This document shows positions 1 to 8,608 of a stretch of DNA of 64,000 nucleotides, piece after piece (the first letter of the stretch is position 1; every line of letters starts with the position of its first letter). Under the pieces are notes generated by a model. The model saw only the letters and a list, made by a program, of their open reading frames with translations, ran no database searches and was not told the DNA's origin. The translations under genes were made by a program, and so were the position numbers. This DNA is from Pseudomonas sp. PDM04 (lineage in GTDB: Bacteria; Pseudomonadota; Gammaproteobacteria; Pseudomonadales; Pseudomonadaceae). The stretch covers positions 930,001 to 994,000 of the forward strand of contig NZ_JACVAI010000002.1 of NCBI RefSeq assembly GCF_014851765.1, given 5' to 3'.

Positions 1-79
1 CGGTAGCGTCTTCGGCCGGCTCCAGTGGGTCGAGTTCGAACGCCTGGTACTCGAGCAGCTCTTCCTGATAATCGTCCAT
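1..79 (-). CDS. Acidic hypothetical protein (N-terminal fragment)
   Basis: Only the first 26 codons lie in the window; the gene continues beyond position 1. The start codon at 79 follows a strong ribosome site (GGAGGATT, about 7 bases upstream). The visible N-terminus, MDDYQEELLEYQAFELDPLE, is strongly acidic with no signal peptide or membrane segment, so the protein is probably cytoplasmic. I do not recognise the family from this fragment. It lies downstream of, and on the same strand as, the DUF2242 lipoprotein, but the gap of about 260 bases suggests its own promoter. Confidence 0.7.
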   Translation of the reverse strand, partial: MDDYQEELLEYQAFELDPLEPAEDAT

Positions 80-280
80 TTCGAATCCTCCTGATAAATA
101 ACCTGATCAACTGACCAGTCTCTTGAGCATAAAGTGCCTGCGTGAAAGAAAAATGACGCACGCGACGCTTCGTCGCTACTGAATAAAACGTAGCAGCGAG
201 TCAGGAATTTATCACAGGATTTTTTCACGACAGAGCGCGGGAATGGGCCGGGCTTGACCAGCATCAAGCCTGAACGCGTG

Positions 281-322
281 CCGGGATCGCTGGCCCGCCA
301 GACGATCCCGGAACGGCGGGCC
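281..322. repeat. Interleaved double inverted repeat 3' of the DUF2242 gene
   Basis: Two perfect inverted repeats are interlocked. CCGGGATCG (281-289) pairs with CGATCCCGG (303-311), and GGCCCGCC (292-299) pairs with GGCGGGCC (315-322). The order is A-B-A'-B', so both stems can form together only as a pseudoknot; otherwise the two hairpins exclude each other. The element sits 16 bases past the stop codon of the lipoprotein gene at 338 and would be in its 3' untranslated RNA. There is no T-rich tail typical of a simple terminator. The rest of the 80-337 gap shows no gene. Confidence 0.6.
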
Positions 323-337
323 AACTCGACCGGCCGA

Positions 338-1168
338 TCACAGGGCGGGAATCGGTTCGCTCGGTGGCGGCAGGTCCGACTGAGGGGGTGGCGTGACGGT
401 TTCCGACGACGGGGCTGGCTCGGTACTTTGCGCCGGGGTCACCGGGGCGGGCTCAGGTGGCGCTGCAACCGGTTGCGAGACGGGCTCCGGGGTCGCTGCC
501 GGAGCAGACTCCTGGGTCGGGGCCGGGGTCGGTTCGGCAGCAGGTGCCGGCGCTGGCGCCAAGGGGGCCGGGGCAGCCTGGGGTTCAGGCATACCCAGAT
601 CGGTTTTCGGCTTCTCGACGATGTGCGCGGCTTTCTTCGCTTCAGCCGGCAGGAACAACTCGACCAGGGCGAAGAAGCGCTCGTAGAACTTGGCCGACGA
701 GACAGTCTCGCTCGCCACCTTGACCATCGAATCGTCCGACGAGCCAATCGGCATCGACACGGACCCCAGCACGCCCACGCCCAGGCTGGCGGAATTGTTG
801 GTCTTCTTCAGTGCGTAGCTGTCCTGCAGGGCGTTGGCGAACATGGTCGCGTGATGCCCTTCGCTGCCGTCGTCGGCACACACCACGCTGAAGCTGATCT
901 CCATGTGCGTCTCGCCGGTCTGCTGGAAGCTCTTGTGACCGGCAATCAGTTTCGGATCGCTGCTGGTGATGATGTAGCCCTGACTGAGCAATGCGCGCCG
1001 GGCGGCTTCGCAGCTCTGCTTGTCGGTGACCGGGTAGTTACGCGAAAAGGTACCGGAATCATCAAAGTTCTCATGCTCATAGATGGCGGCTTTCTTCGAC
1101 GAGCATCCGGCTGCGGCGGCCAGCACCAACGCCAGCCCGACAACCCGTACGGGAAATGATTTAAACAT
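338..1168 (-). CDS. DUF2242-type lipoprotein
   Basis: This is a 276-residue exported lipoprotein. The N-terminus has a basic start, a hydrophobic stretch and a lipobox ending in Cys22 (LAAAAGC), so it should be lipid-anchored. Residues about 35-170 form a globular domain (a tail-anchored pattern of GYIITSSDPKLIAGHK and FSVVCADDG) that I match to DUF2242. The last 90 residues are almost entirely Pro/Ala/Glu repeats, probably a disordered periplasmic tail. It follows ppiD on the same strand, with a terminator between them, so it is likely transcribed separately. Function is unknown; an envelope role is inferred from the lipobox only. Confidence 0.8.
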   Translation of the reverse strand: MFKSFPVRVVGLALVLAAAAGCSSKKAAIYEHENFDDSGTFSRNYPVTDKQSCEAARRALLSQGYIITSSDPKLIAGHKSFQQTGETHMEISFSVVCADDGSEGHHATMFANALQDSYALKKTNNSASLGVGVLGSVSMPIGSSDDSMVKVASETVSSAKFYERFFALVELFLPAEAKKAAHIVEKPKTDLGMPEPQAAPAPLAPAPAPAAEPTPAPTQESAPAATPEPVSQPVAAPPEPAPVTPAQSTEPAPSSETVTPPPQSDLPPPSEPIPAL

Positions 1169-1341
1169 TGAGCATCCTGATGAAAACGGTCCGACGCGTA
1201 TTGTGCAACAGATCGTTGCTTAGCGTCGCATCGATTAGTGTCTTGAAACAGTTACAGTGTACTGACCGACATTTACCGGAAAAAGTCGTTCGACGAAAAC
1301 TTCAGGTGACAGACAGCATCGGTCTGTTTTTCCTGGGCACA

Positions 1342-1373
1342 CAAAAAAACCCCGGTCTTTCGACCGGGGTTTT
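1342..1373 (-). terminator. Rho-independent terminator of ppiD
   Basis: A GC-rich hairpin, AACCCCGGTC / GACCGGGGTT with a four-base loop, is followed on the minus strand by a run of T (TTTTTTTGT). It lies 27 bases past the ppiD stop codon. Confidence 0.9.
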
Positions 1374-1399
1374 CAGGGTGCGGGAAACTCAGCCAGGCC

Positions 1400-3271
1400 T
1401 CAGTAGCGCTGGATGTCCGCTTCGGTTTCCAGCTGCTTGCGGTACGCCGCGAAGTCCTGTTGGCCAATGCGCGACGCAAGGAAGCGACGGTATTGCGCCT
1501 TCTCTTCATCGGTCGGAGCGGCCGCTTCGTTGACAGCGTTCAGGCGCACGATCACCAGGCTACCATCGGCCAGGGTCACGCTGCTGAAGGTCGGCTTGTC
1601 TTTGGCAGCCGGTTTCGGCATGCGGAACAGTGCCTGCAACACAGCCGGGTCAACCCCTTCCTGAGCGCGGGTTGCAGCGGCGGTGACCTTCCAGTTCTGA
1701 CCGTCGATGGCCTTGTCCAGTGGCGCCTTGCCATCGCGCAGGTCGGCGATCAGCTTGTCAGCCCGGGTCTTGGCATCAGCACTGGCGTGCTCCTTGGTCA
1801 GCTGGCCACGGATGGCGGCAGATACGCTTTCCAGCGGCAGTTGCGAAGGCTTCAGGTGCTCCTTGGCGCGCAGCACGATCACGGTTTCCGGATCGAGTTC
1901 GATGGCGGTGCTGTTGGCACCCTCATCCAGCACTTCAGGACTGAACGCAGCAGCGATCACCGCACGGTTGGCGGCAACACCCTCGCCACCTTCCCGGCCA
2001 AACGGCTTGGAGGTGTGAACAGTCAGCTTCAGGTCCTGCGCCGGCTGGGCCAGGTCGGAGGACTCGAACGACGAATCTTCCAATTGCTTGGTCGCCTCGA
2101 CGAAACGCTGTTCGACCTGTTGGGTTTTCAGCTCGCGGGTCAGCTTGTCCTTGAGGCTGGCGAGGGTCGGAACCTCTGGCGCTTCGACACCCAGCAGCTT
2201 GATCAGGTGGTAACCGAAATCGGTGCGAACCGGCGCGGACACTTGATCCTTGGCCAGCGCGTACAGCGCGGTTTCGAATGCAGGATCGTAGACGCCAGGG
2301 CCTGCGTAACCGAGGTCACCGCCGTTGTTCGCCGAGCCTGGGTCCTGGGACAGTTCCTTGGCCAGGGCCTCGAACTTCTCACCCTTGGCCAGACGGGCCT
2401 GGATTTCCTCGATTTTGGCCTTGGCTTGCGCCTCGGTCACCTTGTCGTTCACTTCGATCAGAATGTGCGCAGCCCGGCGTTGCTCGGACAGGTTGGCGAT
2501 TTCTTTCTGATACGCCGCTTGCAGGTCTTCGTCCTTGACGGCGACCTGATCGAAGAAGGACGACTTCTTCAATTCGATGTAATCGATGATCACCTGATCA
2601 GGTGTCATGAATTCCTTGGCATGCTCGTCGTAGTAGGCCTTGACCTCATCGTCGGTCAACTTGACCGCTGCCGGGTCAGCCTTGACGTTGATGGACGCGA
2701 AATCGCGGGTCTGCTTTTCCAGACGGGCGAAAGCCAGAACCTGGGCATCGGTGACGAAACCGCTGCCGGCCAGACCTGCGCGCAACTGACCGATCAGCAT
2801 TTCCTGAGCCAGCATCTGGCGGAATTGCATGCGGCTGTAGCCCAGCTGACGAATGACCTGATCGAAGCGCTCCGGACTGAACTTGCCGTCCACCTGGAAT
2901 TCAGGCGTTTGCAGAATCACTTGGTCCAGCGCCGCCTCGGAGAAAGCGAACTTGGATTTTTCCGCGCCTTGCAGCAGCAGCTTGCGATCGATCAGCCCCT
3001 TGAGGGCCGCTTCGCGCAGCATTTTTTCGTCGAGCAAGGACGCATCGAAATCCTTACCGAGCTGTTGCATGAGCTGGCGGCGTTGCATATCCACCGCCTG
3101 GCTCAGCTCGTTCTGGCTGATTTCGTCGCCATTGACCTTGGCCGCATCATTCTTGTGCGTCGTAGCCTGAAAGATGGCGTCGAAACCGGTCAAGGCCATC
3201 AGTACAACGATGACCCCGATAATGGTCTTGGCAATCCAGCCTTGTGAATTGTCCCTGATATTTTGCAGCAT
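1400..3271 (-). CDS. ppiD: Peptidyl-prolyl cis-trans isomerase / periplasmic chaperone PpiD
   Basis: PpiD is an inner-membrane-anchored folding factor that meets proteins leaving the Sec translocon. The 623-residue product has a single N-terminal membrane anchor (residues about 12-32), a SurA/PpiD N-terminal chaperone region, and one parvulin (PPIC) domain at about 265-360. That domain starts at RRAAHILIEV and includes GGDLGYAGPG and the closing FGYHLIKL. A long C-terminal region follows. Length matches Pseudomonas PpiD. It is the last gene of the tig-clpP-clpX-lon-hupB-ppiD block, and the strong hairpin downstream closes it. Confidence 0.95.
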   Translation of the reverse strand: MLQNIRDNSQGWIAKTIIGVIVVLMALTGFDAIFQATTHKNDAAKVNGDEISQNELSQAVDMQRRQLMQQLGKDFDASLLDEKMLREAALKGLIDRKLLLQGAEKSKFAFSEAALDQVILQTPEFQVDGKFSPERFDQVIRQLGYSRMQFRQMLAQEMLIGQLRAGLAGSGFVTDAQVLAFARLEKQTRDFASINVKADPAAVKLTDDEVKAYYDEHAKEFMTPDQVIIDYIELKKSSFFDQVAVKDEDLQAAYQKEIANLSEQRRAAHILIEVNDKVTEAQAKAKIEEIQARLAKGEKFEALAKELSQDPGSANNGGDLGYAGPGVYDPAFETALYALAKDQVSAPVRTDFGYHLIKLLGVEAPEVPTLASLKDKLTRELKTQQVEQRFVEATKQLEDSSFESSDLAQPAQDLKLTVHTSKPFGREGGEGVAANRAVIAAAFSPEVLDEGANSTAIELDPETVIVLRAKEHLKPSQLPLESVSAAIRGQLTKEHASADAKTRADKLIADLRDGKAPLDKAIDGQNWKVTAAATRAQEGVDPAVLQALFRMPKPAAKDKPTFSSVTLADGSLVIVRLNAVNEAAAPTDEEKAQYRRFLASRIGQQDFAAYRKQLETEADIQRY

Positions 3272-3332
3272 GCGTCCCCCAGAAACGGTTGAACTTCAAA
3301 AATAGGCAACCGTGGAGCGTGGGTAGAATCCG

Positions 3333-3365
3333 GATAGAAGAAAGGCGCATCCGAGGATGCGCCTT
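3333..3365 (-). terminator. Terminator after hupB / tRNA relic
   Basis: A hairpin of ten to eleven perfect base pairs (AAGGCGCATC, loop CTCG, GATGCGCCTT on the minus strand) is followed by TTTCTTC. It lies directly downstream of the tRNA-like relic, where a tRNA terminator would be expected, and upstream of ppiD. Confidence 0.8.
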
Positions 3366-3373
3366 CTCGTAAC

Positions 3374-3451
3374 TGGCGAAGCGGACCAAGAATTCGAATT
3401 TGCGACCCTTGGTGTCTCGGACCGGCAATCTGCCGGCTGGCCTACCGCTCC
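3374..3451 (-). pseudogene. Degenerate tRNA-Asp-like gene (tRNA relic)
   Basis: The 78-base segment aligns along its whole length to a Pseudomonas tRNA-Asp. It has the same acceptor arm (GGAGCGG opposite CCGCTTC, all seven paired with one G-U), the TA at positions 8-9, the AG..CGG of the D-loop, GGGTCGC in the variable region, TTCGAAT in the T-loop, and an encoded GCCA end. The inner helices have decayed. The D-loop is one base short, the D-stem and anticodon stem each have mismatches, the anticodon loop reads CCGAGAC (GAG at the anticodon, C at position 33), and two extra bases break the T-stem. I infer a non-functional relic of a tRNA gene; its terminator follows at 3333-3365. Confidence 0.6.
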
Positions 3452-3502
3452 GCTGCCAGGTCAGGCTTGAGCCCGACCCGGACAGGTAAAACCTGAATCA
3501 AC

Positions 3503-3775
3503 TTAGTTGACAGCTTCTTTCAGCGCTTTACCGGCTTTGAAACCTGGTTTTTTAGCGGCGGCGATTTCCAGTGTCTTACCGGTCTGTGGGTTACGACCGA
3601 TGCGAGCTGGACGATCGGTCACGGAGAAAGTACCGAAACCAACCAGAACTACGGAGTCGCCAGCCTTGAGAGCGCCAGTGACGGATTCGATTACAGCGTC
3701 CAGCGCACGGCCAGCAGCAGCTTTCGGGATATCAGCGGATGCAGCGATAGCATCAATCAGTTCCGACTTGTTCAC
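3503..3775 (-). CDS. hupB: DNA-binding protein HU-beta
   Basis: HU-beta is a nucleoid-associated protein that bends and compacts DNA without sequence specificity. The 90-residue product is full length and carries the family signature around residues 46-65 ([18 protein letters not shown]), including the DNA-minor-groove-inserting RNP turn. Translation starts at a GTG (3775) preceded by AAGGGGAC. It lies between lon and the tRNA relic, as in other Pseudomonas genomes where hupB follows lon. The separate 150-base upstream gap, AT-rich on the promoter side, suggests its own strong promoter. Confidence 0.97.
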   Translation of the reverse strand: MNKSELIDAIAASADIPKAAAGRALDAVIESVTGALKAGDSVVLVGFGTFSVTDRPARIGRNPQTGKTLEIAAAKKPGFKAGKALKEAVN

Positions 3776-3923
3776 TCTAAAGTCCCCTTATATCTATTTG
3801 AGTATGATTCTAAGTTTTTTGGTGAAAGCAAAAACGAGTGCTGAATGGCCTACAGACACTTAAGAGCCGCTTTATAACAAGGGCTCTAAAAAGCTGTCAA
3901 CAAGCCCCCCAGGCAAATGCGTA

Positions 3924-6320
3924 TTAATGCGTGCTAATTCTTTCCTTAGAGTCAGACTCGCGTTTTTCATCCTTTGCGACGATCTCCGGAGCTACATCGG
4001 GCAAGGGCTCCGGCGCGTATTGCAGCGCAATTTGCAGGACCTCGTCAATCCATTTAACCGGTTTAATCTGCAGATCCTGCTTGATATTGTCAGGAATTTC
4101 CTTCAAATCGCGGACGTTCTCTTCAGGAATGATCACGGTCTTGATACCACCGCGGTGAGCCGCGAGCAGTTTTTCCTTCAGGCCGCCAATCGCCAATACC
4201 TGACCCCGCAGGGTGATTTCGCCGGTCATCGCGACATCGGCGCGCACCGGGATGCCGGTCAACGCCGATACCAGTGCCGTGCACATGCCTACGCCCGCGC
4301 TCGGGCCATCCTTCGGGGTCGCCCCTTCCGGCATGTGGATGTGCGTGTCGCGCTTCTCGTGGAAGTCCAGGGGAATCCCCAGGCTTTTCGCACGGCTGCG
4401 CACGACAGTCTGGGCCGCGGTGATCGACTCGACCATCACGTCACCCAGCGAACCGGTCTTGATCAACTGGCCTTTGCCCGGCACCACGGCCGCTTCGATG
4501 GTCAGCAACTCGCCACCTACCTGGGTCCATGCCAGGCCGGTCACCTGACCGATCTGGTCCTGGGATTCGGCCAGGCCGTAGCGGAATTTACGTACGCCGA
4601 GGAAGTCCTCGAGCATCGACGCGGTGACCTTCACCGAGAAGCGTTTTTCCAGCGCATGCTCTTTGACCGCCTTGCGGCAGACCTTGGCAATCTGGCGCTC
4701 CAGCCCACGTACACCGGCTTCGCGGGTGTAGTAGCGGATGATGTCGCGAATGGCGTCTTCTTCGAATTCCAGCTCGCCTTTCTTCAGGCCGTTGGCCGTG
4801 ATCTGCTTGGGCGAGAGGTATTTGACGGCAATGTTGATCTTCTCGTCTTCGGTGTAGCCCGGCAGCCGAATGACTTCCATCCGGTCAAGCAGCGCCGGCG
4901 GAATGTTCATGGAGTTCGAGGTGCACAGGAACATCACATCCGACAGGTCGTAGTCGACTTCCAGGTAGTGATCGTTGAAGTTGTGGTTCTGCTCCGGATC
5001 GAGCACTTCCAGCAACGCCGATGCCGGATCGCCACGCATGTCGCTGCCCATCTTGTCGATTTCATCGAGCAGGAACAGCGGGTTGCGGACACCCACTTTT
5101 GTCATCTTTTGAATCAATCTTCCTGGCATCGAACCGATGTAGGTCCGGCGATGGCCGCGAATTTCAGCTTCATCGCGCACGCCACCCAGGGCCATGCGTA
5201 CGAATTTGCGGTTGGTGGCGTGAGCGATCGACTCGGCCAGGGAGGTTTTACCCACACCTGGAGGGCCCACCAGGCACAACACCGGACCACGAATTTTCTT
5301 CACGCGCTTCTGCACGGCGAGGTATTCGAGAATACGTTCCTTGACCTCTTCCAGACCGTAGTGGTCGGCATCGAGGATGTCTTCCGCGCGCGCCAGGTCC
5401 AGACGCACCTTGCTCTGGGCCTTCCACGGCACCTGGACCAGCCAGTCGATGTAGGAACGCACCACGGTCGCCTCTGCGGACATTGGCGACATCTGCTTGA
5501 GCTTGTTCAGCTCACCCTGGGCCTTGGCCAGGGCATCTTTCGGCAGGCCGGCGGCATCGATGCGCTTTTTCAGCTCTTCGATTTCATTGTGGCCTTCGTC
5601 GCTGTCGCCCAGCTCTTTCTGAATGGCCTTCATCTGCTCATTCAGGTAGTACTCGCGCTGGCTGCGCTCCATCTGCTTCTTGACGCGACCACGAATGCGT
5701 TTTTCGACCTGCAGCAAGTCGATCTCGGCATCCAGCAGCGCCAGGACGTGCTCGACCCGGGCCGACAAATCGATGATTTCGAGAATTTCCTGCTTCTGCT
5801 CGATCTTCAGGGCCATGTGTGCGGCCATGGTATCGACCAGGCGACCCGGCTCATCGATGCTGTTGAGCGACGACAGGACTTCAGCCGGGACTTTCTTGCC
5901 CAACTGCACATATTGCTCGAACTGGGCCAACAGGCTGCGCACGAACACTTCCGACTCGCGCTCGGGCGCGTCGACTTCATCGATCAGCGAGACTTCGGCG
6001 CGGCAGTGACCGTCCACTTCGCTGAAGCGCTCGACGGTACCGCGTTGCTCGCCTTCGACCAGAACCTTGACCGTGCCATCAGGCAGCTTCAGCAGCTGCA
6101 GGACGGTCGCAATGGTGCCCACGCGATAAAGTGCATCTTCACCGGGATCGTCGTCGGCAGGGTTTCTCTGGGCCAGCAGAAGGATCTGCTTGTCGCCCGT
6201 CATCGCGGCCTCGAGGGCTTCGATGGATTTCTCGCGCCCCACGAACAGCGGGATAACCATGTGCGGATAAACCACGACATCACGCAATGGCAAGAGAGGC
6301 AATTCGATGGTTGTCTTCAT
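3924..6320 (-). CDS. lon: ATP-dependent protease Lon (LonA)
   Basis: Lon degrades misfolded and regulatory proteins in the cytosol. I start the gene at 6320 (MKTTIELPLLPLRDVVVYPH), preceded by AGAGGCG, which gives 798 residues, the usual Pseudomonas length; an in-frame extension upstream is unlikely to be translated. Domains in order are the N-terminal substrate-binding LON domain (1-200), a coiled-coil linker, the AAA+ module with Walker A GPPGVGKT and Walker B FLLDEID (about 345-420), and the C-terminal protease with the catalytic Ser in PKDGPSAGVG and Lys in GGLKEKLLAA. It follows clpX with an intervening terminator. Confidence 0.98.
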   Translation of the reverse strand: MKTTIELPLLPLRDVVVYPHMVIPLFVGREKSIEALEAAMTGDKQILLLAQRNPADDDPGEDALYRVGTIATVLQLLKLPDGTVKVLVEGEQRGTVERFSEVDGHCRAEVSLIDEVDAPERESEVFVRSLLAQFEQYVQLGKKVPAEVLSSLNSIDEPGRLVDTMAAHMALKIEQKQEILEIIDLSARVEHVLALLDAEIDLLQVEKRIRGRVKKQMERSQREYYLNEQMKAIQKELGDSDEGHNEIEELKKRIDAAGLPKDALAKAQGELNKLKQMSPMSAEATVVRSYIDWLVQVPWKAQSKVRLDLARAEDILDADHYGLEEVKERILEYLAVQKRVKKIRGPVLCLVGPPGVGKTSLAESIAHATNRKFVRMALGGVRDEAEIRGHRRTYIGSMPGRLIQKMTKVGVRNPLFLLDEIDKMGSDMRGDPASALLEVLDPEQNHNFNDHYLEVDYDLSDVMFLCTSNSMNIPPALLDRMEVIRLPGYTEDEKINIAVKYLSPKQITANGLKKGELEFEEDAIRDIIRYYTREAGVRGLERQIAKVCRKAVKEHALEKRFSVKVTASMLEDFLGVRKFRYGLAESQDQIGQVTGLAWTQVGGELLTIEAAVVPGKGQLIKTGSLGDVMVESITAAQTVVRSRAKSLGIPLDFHEKRDTHIHMPEGATPKDGPSAGVGMCTALVSALTGIPVRADVAMTGEITLRGQVLAIGGLKEKLLAAHRGGIKTVIIPEENVRDLKEIPDNIKQDLQIKPVKWIDEVLQIALQYAPEPLPDVAPEIVAKDEKRESDSKERISTH

Positions 6321-6430
6321 GATTTCGCCTCTACGGCGGCCACAAGGCCGGAAACAGATGGAATTGAGCTTGAAACCAAGATGGGGGCTGCCTTGAAAAA
6401 AAACAAGCGCAATGACAGGGTTAAAACGCG

Positions 6431-6459
6431 GAAAAAGCAAAGGGGCCCGAAGGCCCCTT
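6431..6459 (-). terminator. Terminator downstream of clpX
   Basis: An eight-base-pair GC-rich stem (AAGGGGCC, loop TTCG, GGCCCCTT) is followed on the minus strand by TTGCTTTTTCC. It lies about 20 bases beyond the clpX stop, before lon. Confidence 0.85.
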
Positions 6460-6481
6460 CCCTGTTCCAGCTGCGTGACGC

Positions 6482-7765
6482 TTAGGCGTCTGGCGCAGCC
6501 TTGGCAGTCGGCTCACTGTTTTCGTAGATATACAGTGGCTTGGACTTGCCTTCTATGACGCTTTCATCGATCACGACTTTACTCACCTCGGACTGCGAGG
6601 GGATTTCGTACATGGTGTCGAGCAGCACACCTTCGAGAATCGATCGCAGACCACGGGCACCGGTCTTGCGTTCCAGGGCACGCTTGGCCACCGACTTCAG
6701 TGCGTCGGCCCGGAACTCCAGGTCCACGCCTTCCATTTCGAACAACTTGGCGTATTGCTTGGTCAAGGCATTCTTCGGCTCGGTGAGGATCTGCATCAAC
6801 GCAGCCTCATCAAGCTCGTCCAGCGTGGCAAGCACTGGCAGACGACCGACGAATTCCGGGATCAGACCGAACTTGACCAGATCGTCAGGCTCGACTTCAC
6901 GCAGGGACTCGCCCACCTTCTTGCCTTCTTCCTTGCTGCGCACTTCTGCGTTGAAACCGATGCCACCCTTGGTGGAACGGTTCTGGATGACTTTCTCCAG
7001 GCCGGAGAACGCACCACCGCAGATGAACAGGATGTTACGGGTGTCGACCTGAAGGAATTCCTGCTGCGGATGCTTGCGACCACCCTGGGGCGGAACGGAA
7101 GCGACCGTACCTTCGATCAACTTGAGCAAGGCCTGCTGCACACCTTCACCAGACACATCACGGGTGATGGACGGGTTGTCGGACTTGCGCGAGATCTTGT
7201 CGATCTCATCGATGTAGACAATGCCCATCTGGGCTTTTTCCACGTCGTAGTCGCACTTCTGCAGCAGCTTCTGAATGATGTTCTCGACATCCTCACCCAC
7301 GTAACCCGCCTCGGTGAGGGTGGTTGCGTCGGCGATGGTGAACGGAACGTTCAGCAAGCGGGCCAGTGTTTCGGCAAGCAGGGTCTTACCCGAGCCTGTC
7401 GGGCCGATCAGCAAGATGTTGCTCTTGCCGAGTTCGACGTCGTCATTCTTTTTGTCACGCTGATTCAGACGCTTGTAGTGGTTGTACACCGCTACGGCCA
7501 GAATCTTTTTCGCGCGCTCCTGACCAATCACGTATTGATCAAGAATGCCGCTGATTTCTTTAGGCGAAGGCAATTTATGCGCGCTGCTCTCGGCCTGTGC
7601 TTCCTGCACCTCCTCACGGATGATGTCATTGCACAGGTCGACGCACTCGTCGCAGATAAAGACCGAGGGGCCGGCAATCAACTTGCGTACTTCATGCTGG
7701 CTTTTGCCACAGAAGGAGCAATAGAGCAGCTTGCCGTTGTCCTCGCCGTTGCGGGTGTCAGTCAT
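6482..7765 (-). CDS. clpX: ATP-dependent Clp protease ATP-binding subunit ClpX
   Basis: ClpX is the hexameric unfoldase that feeds tagged substrates into ClpP. I use the start at 7765 ([12 protein letters not shown]), giving 427 residues, the standard length; the 11-codon extension upstream is not conserved in the family. The N-terminal zinc-binding domain has four cysteines ([12 protein letters not shown]). The AAA+ core has Walker A GPTGSGKT, the substrate-gripping pore loop GYVGED and Walker [10 protein letters not shown]. It lies directly after clpP on the same strand with a 113-base gap holding a hairpin. Confidence 0.98.
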   Translation of the reverse strand: MTDTRNGEDNGKLLYCSFCGKSQHEVRKLIAGPSVFICDECVDLCNDIIREEVQEAQAESSAHKLPSPKEISGILDQYVIGQERAKKILAVAVYNHYKRLNQRDKKNDDVELGKSNILLIGPTGSGKTLLAETLARLLNVPFTIADATTLTEAGYVGEDVENIIQKLLQKCDYDVEKAQMGIVYIDEIDKISRKSDNPSITRDVSGEGVQQALLKLIEGTVASVPPQGGRKHPQQEFLQVDTRNILFICGGAFSGLEKVIQNRSTKGGIGFNAEVRSKEEGKKVGESLREVEPDDLVKFGLIPEFVGRLPVLATLDELDEAALMQILTEPKNALTKQYAKLFEMEGVDLEFRADALKSVAKRALERKTGARGLRSILEGVLLDTMYEIPSQSEVSKVVIDESVIEGKSKPLYIYENSEPTAKAAPDA

Positions 7766-7813
7766 TCGTTCGATCCAAATCCGATAGGCTTGCAACACAA
7801 GATGAAGGCTATT

Positions 7814-7833
7814 GCGGGCTTTTTCAAGCCCGC
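7814..7833 (-). other. Hairpin between clpP and clpX
   Basis: A perfect eight-base-pair stem (GCGGGCTT and AAGCCCGC) with a GAAA tetraloop on the minus strand lies between the clpP stop and the clpX start. There is no T tract, so it is more likely an RNA-processing or attenuating structure than a full terminator. Confidence 0.5.
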
Positions 7834-7878
7834 CGATGATCGGACACGCCGACCAAGCCCTATTTTGAGCCGCTTATT

Positions 7879-8514
7879 TTACGCTGGGCGCGAAGTGATC
7901 ACTTCATCGATCAGACCGTACTCACGGGCGGCTTCTGCACTCATGAAGTTATCGCGGTTGGTGTCGCGCTCGATTTCTTCCAGGGTACGCCCGCTGTGCC
8001 GCGCCATCAGCGTGTTCAGGCGCTCGCGGATGAACAGGATTTCCTTGGCATGGATCTCGATATCCGAGGCCTGGCCCTGGAAACCGCCCAGTGGCTGGTG
8101 AATCATCACGCGCGAGTTCGGCAGGCAGTAACGCTTGCCCGGAGCACCGGCGGTCAACAGGAAAGCGCCCATGCTGCAGGCCTGGCCGATGCAGGTGGTC
8201 GACACGTTGGGTTTGATGAACTGCATGGTGTCGTAGATCGACATGCCCGCCGTCACGGAACCGCCTGGGGAGTTGATATAGAGATGGATGTCCTTGTCCG
8301 GGTTTTCCGCTTCAAGGAACAGCAATTGCGCACAGATCAGGTTGGCCATGTAGTCCTCTACCGGACCAACCAGGAAGATCACTCGCTCCTTGAGAAGACG
8401 CGAATAGATATCGTAGGCGCGCTCGCCACGAGCAGACTGCTCGACAACCATCGGGACCAGGCCGCCGGCGGCCTGGATATCAGAGTTCTGCTGAATATAC
8501 GAATTACGGAACAT
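7879..8514 (-). CDS. clpP: ATP-dependent Clp protease proteolytic subunit ClpP
   Basis: ClpP is the barrel-shaped serine protease that partners ClpX (and ClpA). The 211-residue product matches the main Pseudomonas ClpP. The catalytic Ser lies in [11 protein letters not shown], the catalytic His in MIHQPLGG, and the Asp in the later [10 protein letters not shown] segment. The first 14 residues are the expected short propeptide. The gene lies 95 bases after tig, behind a strong hairpin, so part of its transcription probably starts at its own promoter. Confidence 0.98.
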   Translation of the reverse strand: MFRNSYIQQNSDIQAAGGLVPMVVEQSARGERAYDIYSRLLKERVIFLVGPVEDYMANLICAQLLFLEAENPDKDIHLYINSPGGSVTAGMSIYDTMQFIKPNVSTTCIGQACSMGAFLLTAGAPGKRYCLPNSRVMIHQPLGGFQGQASDIEIHAKEILFIRERLNTLMARHSGRTLEEIERDTNRDNFMSAEAAREYGLIDEVITSRPA

Positions 8515-8555
8515 GCTCTGCAGTCACTCCCAAAATAGTTATGTCTTGAAAACGC

Positions 8556-8581
8556 ATAAGCCAGCACGAATGCTGGCTTAT
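8556..8581 (-). terminator. Hairpin terminator/attenuator after tig
   Basis: An 11-base-pair perfect stem (ATAAGCCAGCA and TGCTGGCTTAT with a TTCG-type tetraloop) lies 28 bases past the tig stop. On the minus strand it is followed by GCGTTTTC, a modest T-run, so read-through into clpP is plausible. Confidence 0.75.
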
Positions 8582-8608
8582 GGTGTGTACGTCTTAACGC
8601 AGGAACAA

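Noticed and set aside
254..1159. Plus-strand reading frame rich in Arg and Gly opposite the DUF2242 lipoprotein
   Set aside because: It is a composition artefact of the Pro/Ala-rich tail on the other strand.
1460..3247. Long plus-strand reading frame of 595 codons opposite ppiD
   Set aside because: It is the mirror of a well-supported gene in GC-rich DNA, with a Gln/Leu/His/Arg-rich product and no domain; a shadow of ppiD.
3927..6485. Plus-strand reading frame of 852 codons opposite lon
   Set aside because: The opposite strand is a clear, full-length Lon; the product on this strand has no recognisable domain and no ribosome site.
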